From contig NZ_QGDQ01000015.1 in assembly GCF_003149145.1 (NCBI RefSeq), positions 1 through 64,000 of the forward strand: a stretch of DNA of 64,000 nucleotides. The letters are read 5' to 3'. Made by a program: the position numbers and the translations under genes. Within the stretch, counting starts at the first letter, position 1, and each line of letters starts with the position of its first letter. The notes beneath the pieces are model-generated. The model did no database searches. It saw only the letters and a program-made list of their open reading frames with translations, and was not told where the DNA came from. The stretch is from Quadrisphaera granulorum. GTDB taxonomy: Bacteria > Actinomycetota > Actinomycetes > Actinomycetales > Quadrisphaeraceae. This document shows positions 1 to 7,754 of the stretch, one piece after another.

Positions 1-11
1 CTGATCGTGGG

Positions 12-767
12 GTGCTGGGACCGGTACCGCTGGGAGAACCGGCCTCGCTCCAAGCGCATCCGCGCAGCATGATCACACCTACTGGCGGACGTTCTTACTT
101 CCGGTGGCTGCAGCACGAGGGTCATGCCGGGGCGACGCCGTTGGGCGACGTGCGACCCCCGCGAGCACGTCACGCCCAGCGCCGCGACTACTCGGCCGAG
201 GAAGCCGAAGCGATCTTCGAAGTGGCGCAGGGGCGAGCGCGGTCGGGGGAGTGGCGTGACGTCTTGGACATCACGCTGCTGGCGGTCCTGCGCTTCACGG
301 GTGCTCGCTGCGCTGAGGTGGCCGGACTGCAGGTGGACGAGCTGGATCTGGCGCGTCGTAACGTTTCCGTGCTGGGCAAGGGGAGCAAGCGTCGTTCGGT
401 CCCGCTGCCGCGCCGTCTCGTCGTCGTCCTGGAGCGGTACCTCGCCGAGGTGCGCCCCCTGCTGCCAGCCTCCAGCTTCCTGTTCCCCGCGCTGAGGCAC
501 GGTGGGGCTCCCACGGGGCGGGAGAGGAGCATCTCCACTCACTTCCTGCGCCAGGTCGTGGTGCGCTACGGAGAGGCGGCTGGGGTGGGTGGGCCTCACC
601 ACCCGCATCGGTGGCGGCATACGTACGCGACGCACCTGCTGCGGTCGGGGGTCGACGTCGTCGTCGTGCGTGACCTGATGGGGCACACCAGTGTGGCCAC
701 GACGTCGGTCTACCTGCACCTGCTGCGGGAGGACATGCGCGACGGCGTCGAGAAGGCCTTCCCATGA
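12..767 (+). CDS. Tyrosine recombinase/integrase (XerC/D-like), 5' end uncertain
   Basis: Site-specific DNA strand exchange by a tyrosine recombinase. The catalytic domain fills roughly residues 55-251 and all active-site residues are visible: Arg99 in FTGARCAEV, Lys123/126 in the GKGSKRR hairpin, His199-Arg202 in HRWRH, His225 in GHTS and the nucleophile Tyr234 in SVYLHL. The N-terminal core-binding (SAM-like) domain is missing: the homologous part starts only at RSYFRWLQHEG, which matches HAYYRYLRHHG of the full-length copy at 6782. The frame is open to the window edge, so the gene could be cut by the window, or the N-terminus was lost by rearrangement. The copy at 2741-3103 shares long near-identical DNA blocks with it. 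Confidence 0.75.
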   Translation: MLGPVPLGEPASLQAHPRSMITPTGGRSYFRWLQHEGHAGATPLGDVRPPRARHAQRRDYSAEEAEAIFEVAQGRARSGEWRDVLDITLLAVLRFTGARCAEVAGLQVDELDLARRNVSVLGKGSKRRSVPLPRRLVVVLERYLAEVRPLLPASSFLFPALRHGGAPTGRERSISTHFLRQVVVRYGEAAGVGGPHHPHRWRHTYATHLLRSGVDVVVVRDLMGHTSVATTSVYLHLLREDMRDGVEKAFP

Positions 768-872
768 CGTCCCGTTCCGAGCGGTGCGCCCGCGCGAAGC
801 CGCAGACGCGCCCGGATGCTGGCAGAAGCCGGTCCGCGGTTCCCCTCCCTGTCAGTCTGAAGTGAGACGCGC

Positions 873-1769
873 TCACGAGGAGCGGTCGAGAAGCCTCGCT
901 GCCCGGGCCGCAGCGGTGTCGACATCCAGCTCTACGTGGTGAGCGTCGATGTCCTCGAAGATGGCCAGTGCTTCCTGGTAGACGTCCCTGTTCGCCCCCT
1001 CGTCCGGGGGGATGCACACGACCTGGAGGTCGACGTCCGGAGGCACCGACCACTCACCGGTCGCCAGTCTCAGGACTGCGCCTGACTCTCTCAGCGAGCG
1101 CATGCTCCACGCCCACGCCCGCGTCGAACGAGATACGAGCCGCTGGTCCTCGGACCGGAAGGACCATGTCTGGGTCAGCTGGAGGACCCGCTCGTCGATG
1201 AGAGCCATGTCGGCGACAGCCTCGTATGGATGCCGTCCGTTGGTGGTGAGCTCCGGTCGGACGAGCAGGTGGCTCGCAAGACCGCGTGCTGCGAAAGACC
1301 GTCGAAGATCACTGACCAGGCGCGTCTTCGTCATGCCGCGAGATCTTGGGACATCGGGCTCCACCAGCAGGTTGGAGACCGCGAGCTGCACCGCGGTGCT
1401 GAGGTCTGCAGCGAGAAGCGGCCGGGGAGGCGAGAGCTGGACGACATGCATCATCGAGCGAGCAAGGCTTCGCAGCCACTCCTCACCCACACCTGCGGCC
1501 CTCTCACCTCGAGGGGGCAGGTCGTCCTCCAGTGCGAAGGCGGCGAGGTCGATCTCTGCGCCGACGTGGTTGAGGAAGTCGTGCGCGGCAGTGAGTGCCT
1601 CCGCCCCGCAGAACCTCCGGATGCGCGCCTCGTCGTCAGCCTGGTGCAGCGACCACTCGCCGGTGGTCTCGCTGCCGACGATGACTGCGACGTTCGCGAA
1701 CTCCGCGGCGGCCGGGCGCGGGACGACCCGAACTGCCGAGTAGACGTAACGATGCTTTGTGTCGGTCAT
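873..1769 (-). CDS. DUF3037 family protein
   Basis: About 298 residues. The N-terminus (KHRYVYSAVRVVPRPAAAEFANVAVIVGS) type of sequence fits DUF3037, a family of unknown function often found beside HipA-like kinases, as here. Its ATG shares one base with the TGA of the upstream HipA-like gene (TGATG), so the two are probably translated together from one minus-strand message. The biochemical function is unknown; by association it may be the partner or target-side component of a toxin-antitoxin-like kinase pair. Family recognition is from memory of the domain and its neighbour. Confidence 0.7.
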   Translation of the reverse strand: MTDTKHRYVYSAVRVVPRPAAAEFANVAVIVGSETTGEWSLHQADDEARIRRFCGAEALTAAHDFLNHVGAEIDLAAFALEDDLPPRGERAAGVGEEWLRSLARSMMHVVQLSPPRPLLAADLSTAVQLAVSNLLVEPDVPRSRGMTKTRLVSDLRRSFAARGLASHLLVRPELTTNGRHPYEAVADMALIDERVLQLTQTWSFRSEDQRLVSRSTRAWAWSMRSLRESGAVLRLATGEWSVPPDVDLQVVCIPPDEGANRDVYQEALAIFEDIDAHHVELDVDTAAARAARLLDRSS

Positions 1770-2566
1770 CAGATGGACTCCAGCCTTGCGATGAGGAGTT
1801 CAATCCGCACGGCGACCTCAGCAGCGCGGACCTCCAAGAACTGGCCCGGACGCCTCAGCTCCGAGTCGGTCACGGGCCAAGAGGGCGGAACCTCCAAGAG
1901 CACTTCGTGGATCGTGCGGCGCTCGACAGCCCGGAGGGCATGCGCCAGGCGGTGCAGTTCGTCGATGTCCAAGCCCGTGGGGTCGTCTGCGATCACCACG
2001 GGGGTGTGTACGGCGCTCGACAGCGCGGCCGGGTCCCACCCGGGGCCGAGTGGGAAGTACTGGCCGTGGTCATGGCTGGTGGTCGCGAAGTCCTGGCCAG
2101 CGTCCTGCAGATGCTGGACGTCTCGACCGAAGCACCAGTCGACCAGAGCCAAGAGCCCGGCGTGTCGCCGCCGGTTGTCATCATCGGTTCGGTGAGGGAC
2201 GGGTGGGCGGACCTCCACGAGGGCGTCGCCGAGATGCCGAGAGGCGACGCAGGTGCCCGCTCGTACTAGCTCGCCGGAGCGCAGCTCGTAGGGGAGCAGA
2301 TTGCTGGCCAGATCGATCAAGGCCACGTCGCAGACGGGGGCACCAATCAGCTTCCCGAGACGGCCGACCACCAGCTCGTTGACCAACGACTTGCCCGACG
2401 TCCGCGTCTCGTGCTTGACCCACCACTGCTGCTCGTCGTCTGCGAGCACGAGCAGTGGACTGCTTGAGGTCGGTCCTTCGTTGAGGATCGCGGCGACTGA
2501 GATCGCAGGGGACGTGTGCGGGCGGTGCATGGAGAGCTCTGCCCACGGCGGCGCCACGCCCGTCAT
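1769..2566 (-). CDS. HipA-like kinase domain protein (HipA_2 type)
   Basis: Predicted stand-alone HipA-like Ser/Thr kinase fold. An ATP-binding Lys is visible in WWVKHE (residue about 51), followed by a conserved NE (LVNELVVGRLGKLIGAP, Glu64) and a later DHGQYF segment that fits the catalytic/metal region of this family. At 265 residues it is shorter than canonical HipA (about 440), as expected for the HipA_2 subfamily that travels with DUF3037. It is the first gene of a two-gene minus-strand unit and overlaps the DUF3037 gene by one base. An alternative start is Met13. The substrate is not known. Confidence 0.65.
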   Translation of the reverse strand: MTGVAPPWAELSMHRPHTSPAISVAAILNEGPTSSSPLLVLADDEQQWWVKHETRTSGKSLVNELVVGRLGKLIGAPVCDVALIDLASNLLPYELRSGELVRAGTCVASRHLGDALVEVRPPVPHRTDDDNRRRHAGLLALVDWCFGRDVQHLQDAGQDFATTSHDHGQYFPLGPGWDPAALSSAVHTPVVIADDPTGLDIDELHRLAHALRAVERRTIHEVLLEVPPSWPVTDSELRRPGQFLEVRAAEVAVRIELLIARLESI

Positions 2567-2740
2567 GTGGGATCCTTCACGTGCACGGAGTCACCATGGC
2601 ATCCACCTCGGACGCTGCAGCACAGTGTGCGGTAAGCGAGCGACACGCTGGACACAGCGGCGGACCTTGACGACTCACCGCTGTCCGGGTCACCCCCCCG
2701 GGGGTGCTGACGCTGGAGGCCAGCGCCGCCATCTGCGTGG

Positions 2741-3103
2741 ATGGACGTGCCGCGCCGTCCTGCGGAGAGCGCGTCTCACACCCGGCGCAGCGTGTCGGTG
2801 CTGGGCAAGGGGAGCCAGCGGCGCTCGGTTCCGTTGCCGCGCCCCCTCGTCGTCGTCCTGAAGAGGTACCTCACCGACGTGCGGCCGCTGCTGCCTGCGT
2901 CCGGCTTTCTCTTCCCCACGCTGCGGCGCGGCGGGTCCCGGATGGGGCGGGACGCGAGTGTTTCGACGCATCTGCTGCGGTCGGGGGTCGACGTCGTCGT
3001 CGTGCGTGACCTGATGGGTGACGCCAGCGTGGTCACCACGTCGATCTACCTGCAGCTGCTGCGGGAGGACATGCGCGATGGCGTCGACAGGGCCTTTGGC
3101 TAA
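2741..3103 (+). pseudogene. Decayed tyrosine recombinase fragment
   Basis: This 120-codon frame repeats the C-terminal half of the recombinase at 12-767: the hairpin GKGSQRRSVPL, the segment around VVVLKRYL, and THLLRSGVDVVVVRDLMG are nearly the same, in places identical at the DNA level (for example about 2977-3026 against 640-690). The stretch that should carry HRWRH is deleted, so the sequence jumps from DASVS to THLLRSG, and the GHTS His is changed to Asp (GDAS). The catalytic Arg region upstream is unrecognisable. It cannot be an active recombinase and looks like the remnant of a duplication or old integration event. Confidence 0.8.
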
Positions 3104-3156
3104 CTCTGACGCCGTAAGGCTGGGCGGGTGGGGGCCAAGAAGTTACGATTGTGATC

Positions 3157-3405
3157 ATGAGTGGCGCGCGCAGTTGGGACCTGACGGTTCCTGAAGACGA
3201 CGCAGAGCTTGGCGCCGAGCTGCGGCGTCACGGCGTCGTGCCCGGCCAGCGGCTACGCGTCGTGGCGCTGAGCGCAGATGAAGGGTTGGATGGCGTTGGC
3301 CCTGAACAGGGGCGTTTTCGCTTCGCCGGTCTGATCGAGAACGCACCCAGCGACCTGGCCGCCAATGCTGACGGCTACCTGGCAGGGGGCTTCGGGCGTC
3401 CGTGA
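3157..3405 (+). CDS. Putative VapB-type antitoxin
   Basis: Small acidic protein of about 82 residues. The segment LRRHGVVPGQRLRVV and the ending PSDLAANADGYLAGGFGR resemble small antitoxins that precede PIN-domain toxins in actinobacteria. The stop codon overlaps the GTG start of the PIN gene by four bases (GTGA), the usual coupling of VapBC pairs. ATG at 3157 was chosen; an in-frame GTG lies two codons upstream. Its role would be neutralising the downstream RNase and repressing its own promoter, but the toxin partner looks shortened. Confidence 0.6.
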   Translation: MSGARSWDLTVPEDDAELGAELRRHGVVPGQRLRVVALSADEGLDGVGPEQGRFRFAGLIENAPSDLAANADGYLAGGFGRP

Positions 3406-3677
3406 TCCTCGTCGACACGAACGTCCTCGTGGCGATGAGCTCCCGGCGCGACCGCCTGCATGACGCCGCAATGGCGCTCATGATCTCCTTGCCTCCCGGC
3501 CAAGGAGTCTTGCCCACGGTCCTCGCTGAGACTGCCTACTTGATCAACGAGGCCGGCGGCTCCGGTGTCGAGCGTCAGTTCGTGCGAGGCGTTGATCGAG
3601 ATTTCACTCTGGTGACGTGGTTGTCGCAGCTCGTCATGCGCCGCGCTTCGGGAGAGGGGCCTCGAGCACGTCATTGA
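3402..3677 (+). pseudogene. VapC-like PIN-domain toxin, C-terminally truncated
   Basis: The N-terminus MILVDTNVLVAM carries the first PIN acidic residue, and a later AETAYLI fits the second conserved acidic position. PIN toxins of this family are usually around 130 residues and end with further Asp residues (typically in a D-A-x-hydrophobic and a TxD element). Here the frame ends after 91 residues with a basic tail, and no such acidic cluster follows. An incomplete active site is therefore likely and the gene may be a relic, although a shortened product could still be made. GTG start, overlapping the antitoxin stop. Confidence 0.6.
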
Positions 3678-3867
3678 CGCCGAGGCCGGAAGCGAAGCGG
3701 GTGTCAGAGCGAGGGACATACCTGTACTGCGGACTACGTTGTCATCGTTGTGCAGCCACCACTCTGGCCTGAGGAGCAGCTCATACCCGATGAATGCTCA
3801 GCCGATGCAGTGACGGAATGATGGAGCGGTTCGGCGACGCGCGTACCTTGCGAGAGGCGGATGGACG

Positions 3868-4692
3868 GTGGAGGGGTGTGACGTGAGGAGTCTCGTCGAG
3901 CATCACCAGCAGCCGAGCGCCTCCTTCGCGACGCCGCCGGTCATCGAGGTGGTCCTCGCGGTCGAGTTCGTCCCGCTGCCCGTCGGCGTGCTTGGGGCGC
4001 TGCACCTAGCGCGGATCGTCGACCGCTGGGCAGGATCAGAGCCAGATGTGGAGGAGACCGTTGCCGCGCCTCCGAACACGTTGGAGGTCGTAACAGGGGT
4101 GGGGGCTTTGCCCTTCTCCTTCGGCTTCGGATCGCCGGGGGTGCGATTCCTCGTCTACACCGAGCACCGGTCGCTGTTGGTGCAGGTCCAGAACGACCGT
4201 CTCGTGCTCAACTGGCGTCGCGTTCACGAGCACTTGCTGTACCCGCGATTCGACTTCCTTCGGGAGGAGTTCGATCGTCTATGGAACGACCTTTGCAGAG
4301 AAGTTGCGCTCCGTGAGGACGCCCTCCAACCGGTCATCGCCGAAGTGACCTACGTGAACGAGATCCACCACGCCGGACGTTCGGAGCAGCCGTTCGCGCA
4401 CCTCTCTGCTGGCGCAGCCACCGTCGCCACACTGCCCACGCTCCGCTTCCAGTACCAGATGCCCGTGCAGCCAGCGCACATGCACGGGGGCGGGGCTGTC
4501 GTCGTCGACGCTGAACCCAGCGGCGGCGAGGGACACCGGATGACGGTGTCGACGCGTCTCGCGCTGCACAGCACGCCGGGAGCGGATCGGCCGGTCGAGG
4601 CTCTCGTGAGCGCGCACGACGTGTCCGTCGCGGAGTTCGTCCGCGCAACGACGGACGCTTACCACCGCGAGTGGGGTGCCGAGGGGCTGTGA
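3868..4692 (+). CDS. TIGR04255 family protein
   Basis: About 274 residues. The pattern PPVIEVVLAVEF near the N-terminus, QNDRLVLNWRR in the middle, then YPRFDFLREEFDRLW and VTYVNEI fit the sporadically distributed TIGR04255 family, whose function is not established. GTG start at 3868; a second in-frame GTG five codons downstream is also possible. The stop overlaps the next gene's GTG (GTGA), and that gene in turn overlaps a zeta toxin, so this is the first gene of a compact three-gene unit. Sporadic distribution and the toxin neighbour suggest a defence or stress-response role, which is inference. Confidence 0.65.
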   Translation: MEGCDVRSLVEHHQQPSASFATPPVIEVVLAVEFVPLPVGVLGALHLARIVDRWAGSEPDVEETVAAPPNTLEVVTGVGALPFSFGFGSPGVRFLVYTEHRSLLVQVQNDRLVLNWRRVHEHLLYPRFDFLREEFDRLWNDLCREVALREDALQPVIAEVTYVNEIHHAGRSEQPFAHLSAGAATVATLPTLRFQYQMPVQPAHMHGGGAVVVDAEPSGGEGHRMTVSTRLALHSTPGADRPVEALVSAHDVSVAEFVRATTDAYHREWGAEGL

Positions 4693-5453
4693 CCACATCC
4701 GTCTCCTCACACAGCCTCTCCTACGCCACCGGATCGCCCTGGAAGCCGATGGCGAGCGTCTACACCGGCCACGTAGACGCCTCGTGGGTTCGCAACAGGC
4801 CGAGGCGCCTGACTGCCCGAGAGGTCTACGAGCAAGCGGCGTCAGGTCTGCGGAGTCTTCTACGGGCTCCTGGCTCCCGGCCGGAGACGGGCATCACAGG
4901 AACGACGATGCTCGGGTTCGTTGCGCGGATCGCGGTCGACGGTGCGCCGACTCCAACCGTCACGGGCACCCAGACTGGTCAGATCACGCTCATCTTCACC
5001 TGGTCCTCGGATGAGGTGAGAGCGGAATTTGATAGGTCCTCCTGCAGCGTCGCGGCCACAATCGGCCAGACCTCCCACTCCTTCTTCACTGGTCGAGAAG
5101 CGGAGATGCCGACGTGGACGGTTGACGTGGTACGACGGTGTCTGCGTGGCCTGGACGGTGATGCGTCGACGCAGCTCATCACCCGCACGGCGATCAGTGG
5201 TGATGAGCGCTCGCGCCCGGGTGTACCTGATGACCCCATGGACTACGACTCGCTTCGCGAGCTCGTGAACGAGGTCAGAGCGGAGTACGTGGCTCGTAAG
5301 CGCAGCGCTCACGACGACCGGGAACGGCGGCGCTGGTTTGACGCCTCGGTCAAGTTGCAGGACCAGCTGCAGGAGGTCGACCCCTTCGACGCAGCGCAGG
5401 TGTCCGCTCTTCGCGGCGAGCTGGTGGAGACCCTCCGTACGCTTCGCTCGTGA
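4689..5453 (+). CDS. Uncharacterised protein coupled to zeta toxin; possible antitoxin-like C-terminus
   Basis: GTG start overlapping the TIGR04255 stop; about 254 residues. The N-terminal two-thirds show no recognisable domain. The C-terminal part, from about DYDSLRELVNEVRAEY to the end, is predicted helical and charged, and its end (VKLQDQLQEVDPFDAAQVS then a helix) resembles short proteins that precede zeta toxins in other actinobacteria. The stop overlaps the zeta GTG by four bases. A reasonable hypothesis is a fusion of a sensor or effector domain to an epsilon/antitoxin-like helical segment. Function is not established. Confidence 0.5.
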   Translation: MTTSVSSHSLSYATGSPWKPMASVYTGHVDASWVRNRPRRLTAREVYEQAASGLRSLLRAPGSRPETGITGTTMLGFVARIAVDGAPTPTVTGTQTGQITLIFTWSSDEVRAEFDRSSCSVAATIGQTSHSFFTGREAEMPTWTVDVVRRCLRGLDGDASTQLITRTAISGDERSRPGVPDDPMDYDSLRELVNEVRAEYVARKRSAHDDRERRRWFDASVKLQDQLQEVDPFDAAQVSALRGELVETLRTLRS

Positions 5454-6397
5454 GCGGAGGACCCTCGGACGCGAGCGCCCGGGGAGCTCTGTCGGCAGCC
5501 GACATCGCAGCCATTTTCGCTGTTGACGTTCGGCCGGACGTCTTCGCCAAAGGCGTGGGTGCGCCGGCAGGAGCGACGCCTGTGTGCGTGCTCATCGGTG
5601 GACAACCCGGTGCCGGCAAGACGCGGATCGTGGCGCAGACGCATGCAGCCCTGCCAGGGGCCGTGCAGGTGGTCGGGGACGATCTGCGTCCCTTCCATCC
5701 CGACTACACCGACCTCCTGCGTGACGACCCACTGCGCATGCCAGATATGACGGCTGGAGCGTCGGGCGCCTGGGTAGAACTGTGCATCGAGTACGCGATC
5801 GACCAGCGGGTCCCGCTCGTCGTCGAGACGACGCTCCGGTCAGCGGAGACCCTGCAGCGGACCGCGGGCAAGCTGCGAGCAGGTGGGTTCTCCGTCGAGC
5901 TGAAGGTCGTGGCGGTGCCTCCTCCCGTCTCCCTCCTCGGAACGGCTAGCCGTTACGTCCGACAGCTCGAGGACAAGGGGTGGGGGCGTTGGACGCCCTT
6001 CGCCGCTCACCAGGCTGCAGTCGCAGGTTCTGCGGCCACCCTCGCCACGGCTTGCCTGGGCTCAGCGGTCGACGGGGTGACGGTGGTGAATCGCGAGGGA
6101 GCGGTGCTCTACCGAGGCATGGAGCACGACGAGGTGACCGCGGCCGTCACTCGAGGTCGGTCCTGCTCGTCGATCACCCCAAGCGGGGCGGTCGCCTGGG
6201 TGGAGCAGCTTGCAGCCTGCGCCGGTGTTCTCCTCGGAGACGGCGGGCACGACGACGCGCTCCGCGTGCTCGTGGAGCTTGCTCGCGCCGCGCCGGAGGT
6301 CGAGCGCCAGCTCCTCTCCACAGGTGGCGGGAAGCTGACGGGCCTGCTGCACTCCACCTGCCGGAGGATCGGTCGGCACCGTCTCCCTGACACATGA
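5450..6397 (+). CDS. Zeta toxin family protein (predicted UDP-GlcNAc kinase)
   Basis: P-loop kinase of the zeta/PezT family, which phosphorylates UDP-N-acetylglucosamine and blocks peptidoglycan synthesis in studied members. The Walker A motif GGQPGAGKT is at residues 50-58, and the family's substrate-binding element is visible as GDDLRPFHPDY (Asp77/78, Arg80, His83). A second conserved stretch VVETTLRS follows. At 315 residues it is close to family length. GTG start overlapping the upstream stop by four bases, and its own stop overlaps an ATG that opens a HipB-like tail fragment. Expression is probably coupled to the upstream two genes, one of which may be the antidote. Confidence 0.8.
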   Translation: MSGGPSDASARGALSAADIAAIFAVDVRPDVFAKGVGAPAGATPVCVLIGGQPGAGKTRIVAQTHAALPGAVQVVGDDLRPFHPDYTDLLRDDPLRMPDMTAGASGAWVELCIEYAIDQRVPLVVETTLRSAETLQRTAGKLRAGGFSVELKVVAVPPPVSLLGTASRYVRQLEDKGWGRWTPFAAHQAAVAGSAATLATACLGSAVDGVTVVNREGAVLYRGMEHDEVTAAVTRGRSCSSITPSGAVAWVEQLAACAGVLLGDGGHDDALRVLVELARAAPEVERQLLSTGGGKLTGLLHSTCRRIGRHRLPDT

Positions 6398-6582
6398 CGC
6401 CTTCAGGCGCCACGACGGTCACCATCGGCACCGTCTTCGAGGCGGCCACGCTGTTGGGGCTGCCACTCTTCGGGGCAGAAGGACCCCAGCTGGGCGAGCT
6501 GGCGCGGCGGGAGCGGCACATCGTGGCGTTGCTGCCGCAGCGGGTGACGCATTCCGAGCGACCTGTTGATGACGACTTCTGA
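6394..6582 (+). pseudogene. C-terminal fragment of a HipB-like/Xre antitoxin
   Basis: Sixty-two codons beginning at an ATG that overlaps the zeta stop (ATGA). The sequence TIGTVFEAATLLGLPLFG, then a charged stretch, ALLPQRV and the end VDDDF match the C-terminal tail of Xre-type antitoxins that normally precede HipA kinases. The helix-turn-helix domain that should come first is absent, and no hipA follows: the next 200 bp are empty before a recombinase gene. The most likely explanation is a deletion that joined zeta to the tail of a former HipBA locus. Confidence 0.6.
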
Positions 6583-6781
6583 GACGCGGAGCGGCGTCGC
6601 GACCTCTTTCGTTGGGCGTTGTCGGCGGCTCGGAGCGGGACTGTCCACAGGTGAGGTCGGCGTGCCAGCGCGAGTGAGCACGCCTGCGGCAGGGTCGGCG
6701 TCGCAGGGCGCCGGCTGACGTCGTCGTCCTCCGCTCGCCACGCGGCTGCACCCGCACGCCCCGGGAGCCGACAGCACAGGG

Positions 6782-7726
6782 GTGACGATCGTGGACCACG
6801 CCCCGCCCGGTTCCAGCTCCCTCGGCGACCTCGTCGCGGCGTTCGCCGCGCACCTGCGCGACTACGAGCGGCTGCAGCCGACCACCATCCACAACTACAC
6901 GACGTACCTCACGTCGTTCCTCGGCTACCTGTCCGACGTCGCGGCGGCCGCCGCCGGCGACATCACCGCTGCCCAGCTCAGCGGCTACCTCCGCGCCGAG
7001 CGCGATCGCGGCCTGGCGGAGTCGAGCTTGCAGCTGCGCTGGTACGCGGTCCACGCCTACTACCGCTACCTGCGCCATCACGGGTACGCAGGCCCCTCGC
7101 CGCTCGACAGCGTGCGCCCGCCCAAGGCGAGGCCGGTGCAGCGGCGCGACTACGTGCGCGAAGAGGCCGAGGCGATCCTCGCGGCGGCCCGCCGCAACGC
7201 CGAGCAGGGCACCCGCAAGGGCCAGTTCGACTACGCCGTCATGGCCACCCTCCGCTACACCGGCGTGCGACGGGGGGAACTTGTCGACGCCGACCTGCGC
7301 GACCTCGACCTCGCCCGGCGCGAGCTCACCGTGGTCGGCAAGGGGCGCAAGCGGCGGACCATCCCGCTGCCGCACGCCTACGTCGACGTCATGAGCTGGT
7401 ACCTGGAGGAGGTGCGCCCACGGCTGCCGGAGTCGACGGCGCTGTTCGCCAACCCGCGCGCCAACCTCGACGGCCCGTTCCGGGGGCGCACCGACGGGCA
7501 GACGCTCGAGCGCATGGTCGCGCGCTACGGCGACGAGGCCGGCGTCGCCGGGCCGCACCTCCCGCACCGGTGGCGGCACACGTACGCGACGCACCTGCTG
7601 CGGCAGGGCGTCGACGTCGCCGTCGTCCAGAAGCTCCTGGGACACACGAGCATCACGACGACGTCGATCTACCTCCACCTGGTCCGCGGCGACCTGCTCG
7701 CCGGCGTGGACAAGGCCTTCGGCTGA
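6782..7726 (+). CDS. Tyrosine recombinase/integrase, full length (XerC/D-like)
   Basis: 314 residues with an N-terminal SAM-like core-binding domain (about 14-105) and a catalytic domain (about 120-314). Active-site residues are all present: Arg163 in YTGVRRGEL, Lys187/190 in GKGRKRR, His262 and Arg265 in HRWRH, His288 in GHTS and Tyr297 in SIYLHL. GTG start. It is the complete homologue of the recombinase at 12 and the fragment at 2741, and may have served mobile DNA that includes the toxin loci between them. No att core repeats could be assigned by eye. Confidence 0.85.
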   Translation: MTIVDHAPPGSSSLGDLVAAFAAHLRDYERLQPTTIHNYTTYLTSFLGYLSDVAAAAAGDITAAQLSGYLRAERDRGLAESSLQLRWYAVHAYYRYLRHHGYAGPSPLDSVRPPKARPVQRRDYVREEAEAILAAARRNAEQGTRKGQFDYAVMATLRYTGVRRGELVDADLRDLDLARRELTVVGKGRKRRTIPLPHAYVDVMSWYLEEVRPRLPESTALFANPRANLDGPFRGRTDGQTLERMVARYGDEAGVAGPHLPHRWRHTYATHLLRQGVDVAVVQKLLGHTSITTTSIYLHLVRGDLLAGVDKAFG

Positions 7727-7754
7727 CGCTCGCCAGGGGGCGTTCCTCACGCCG

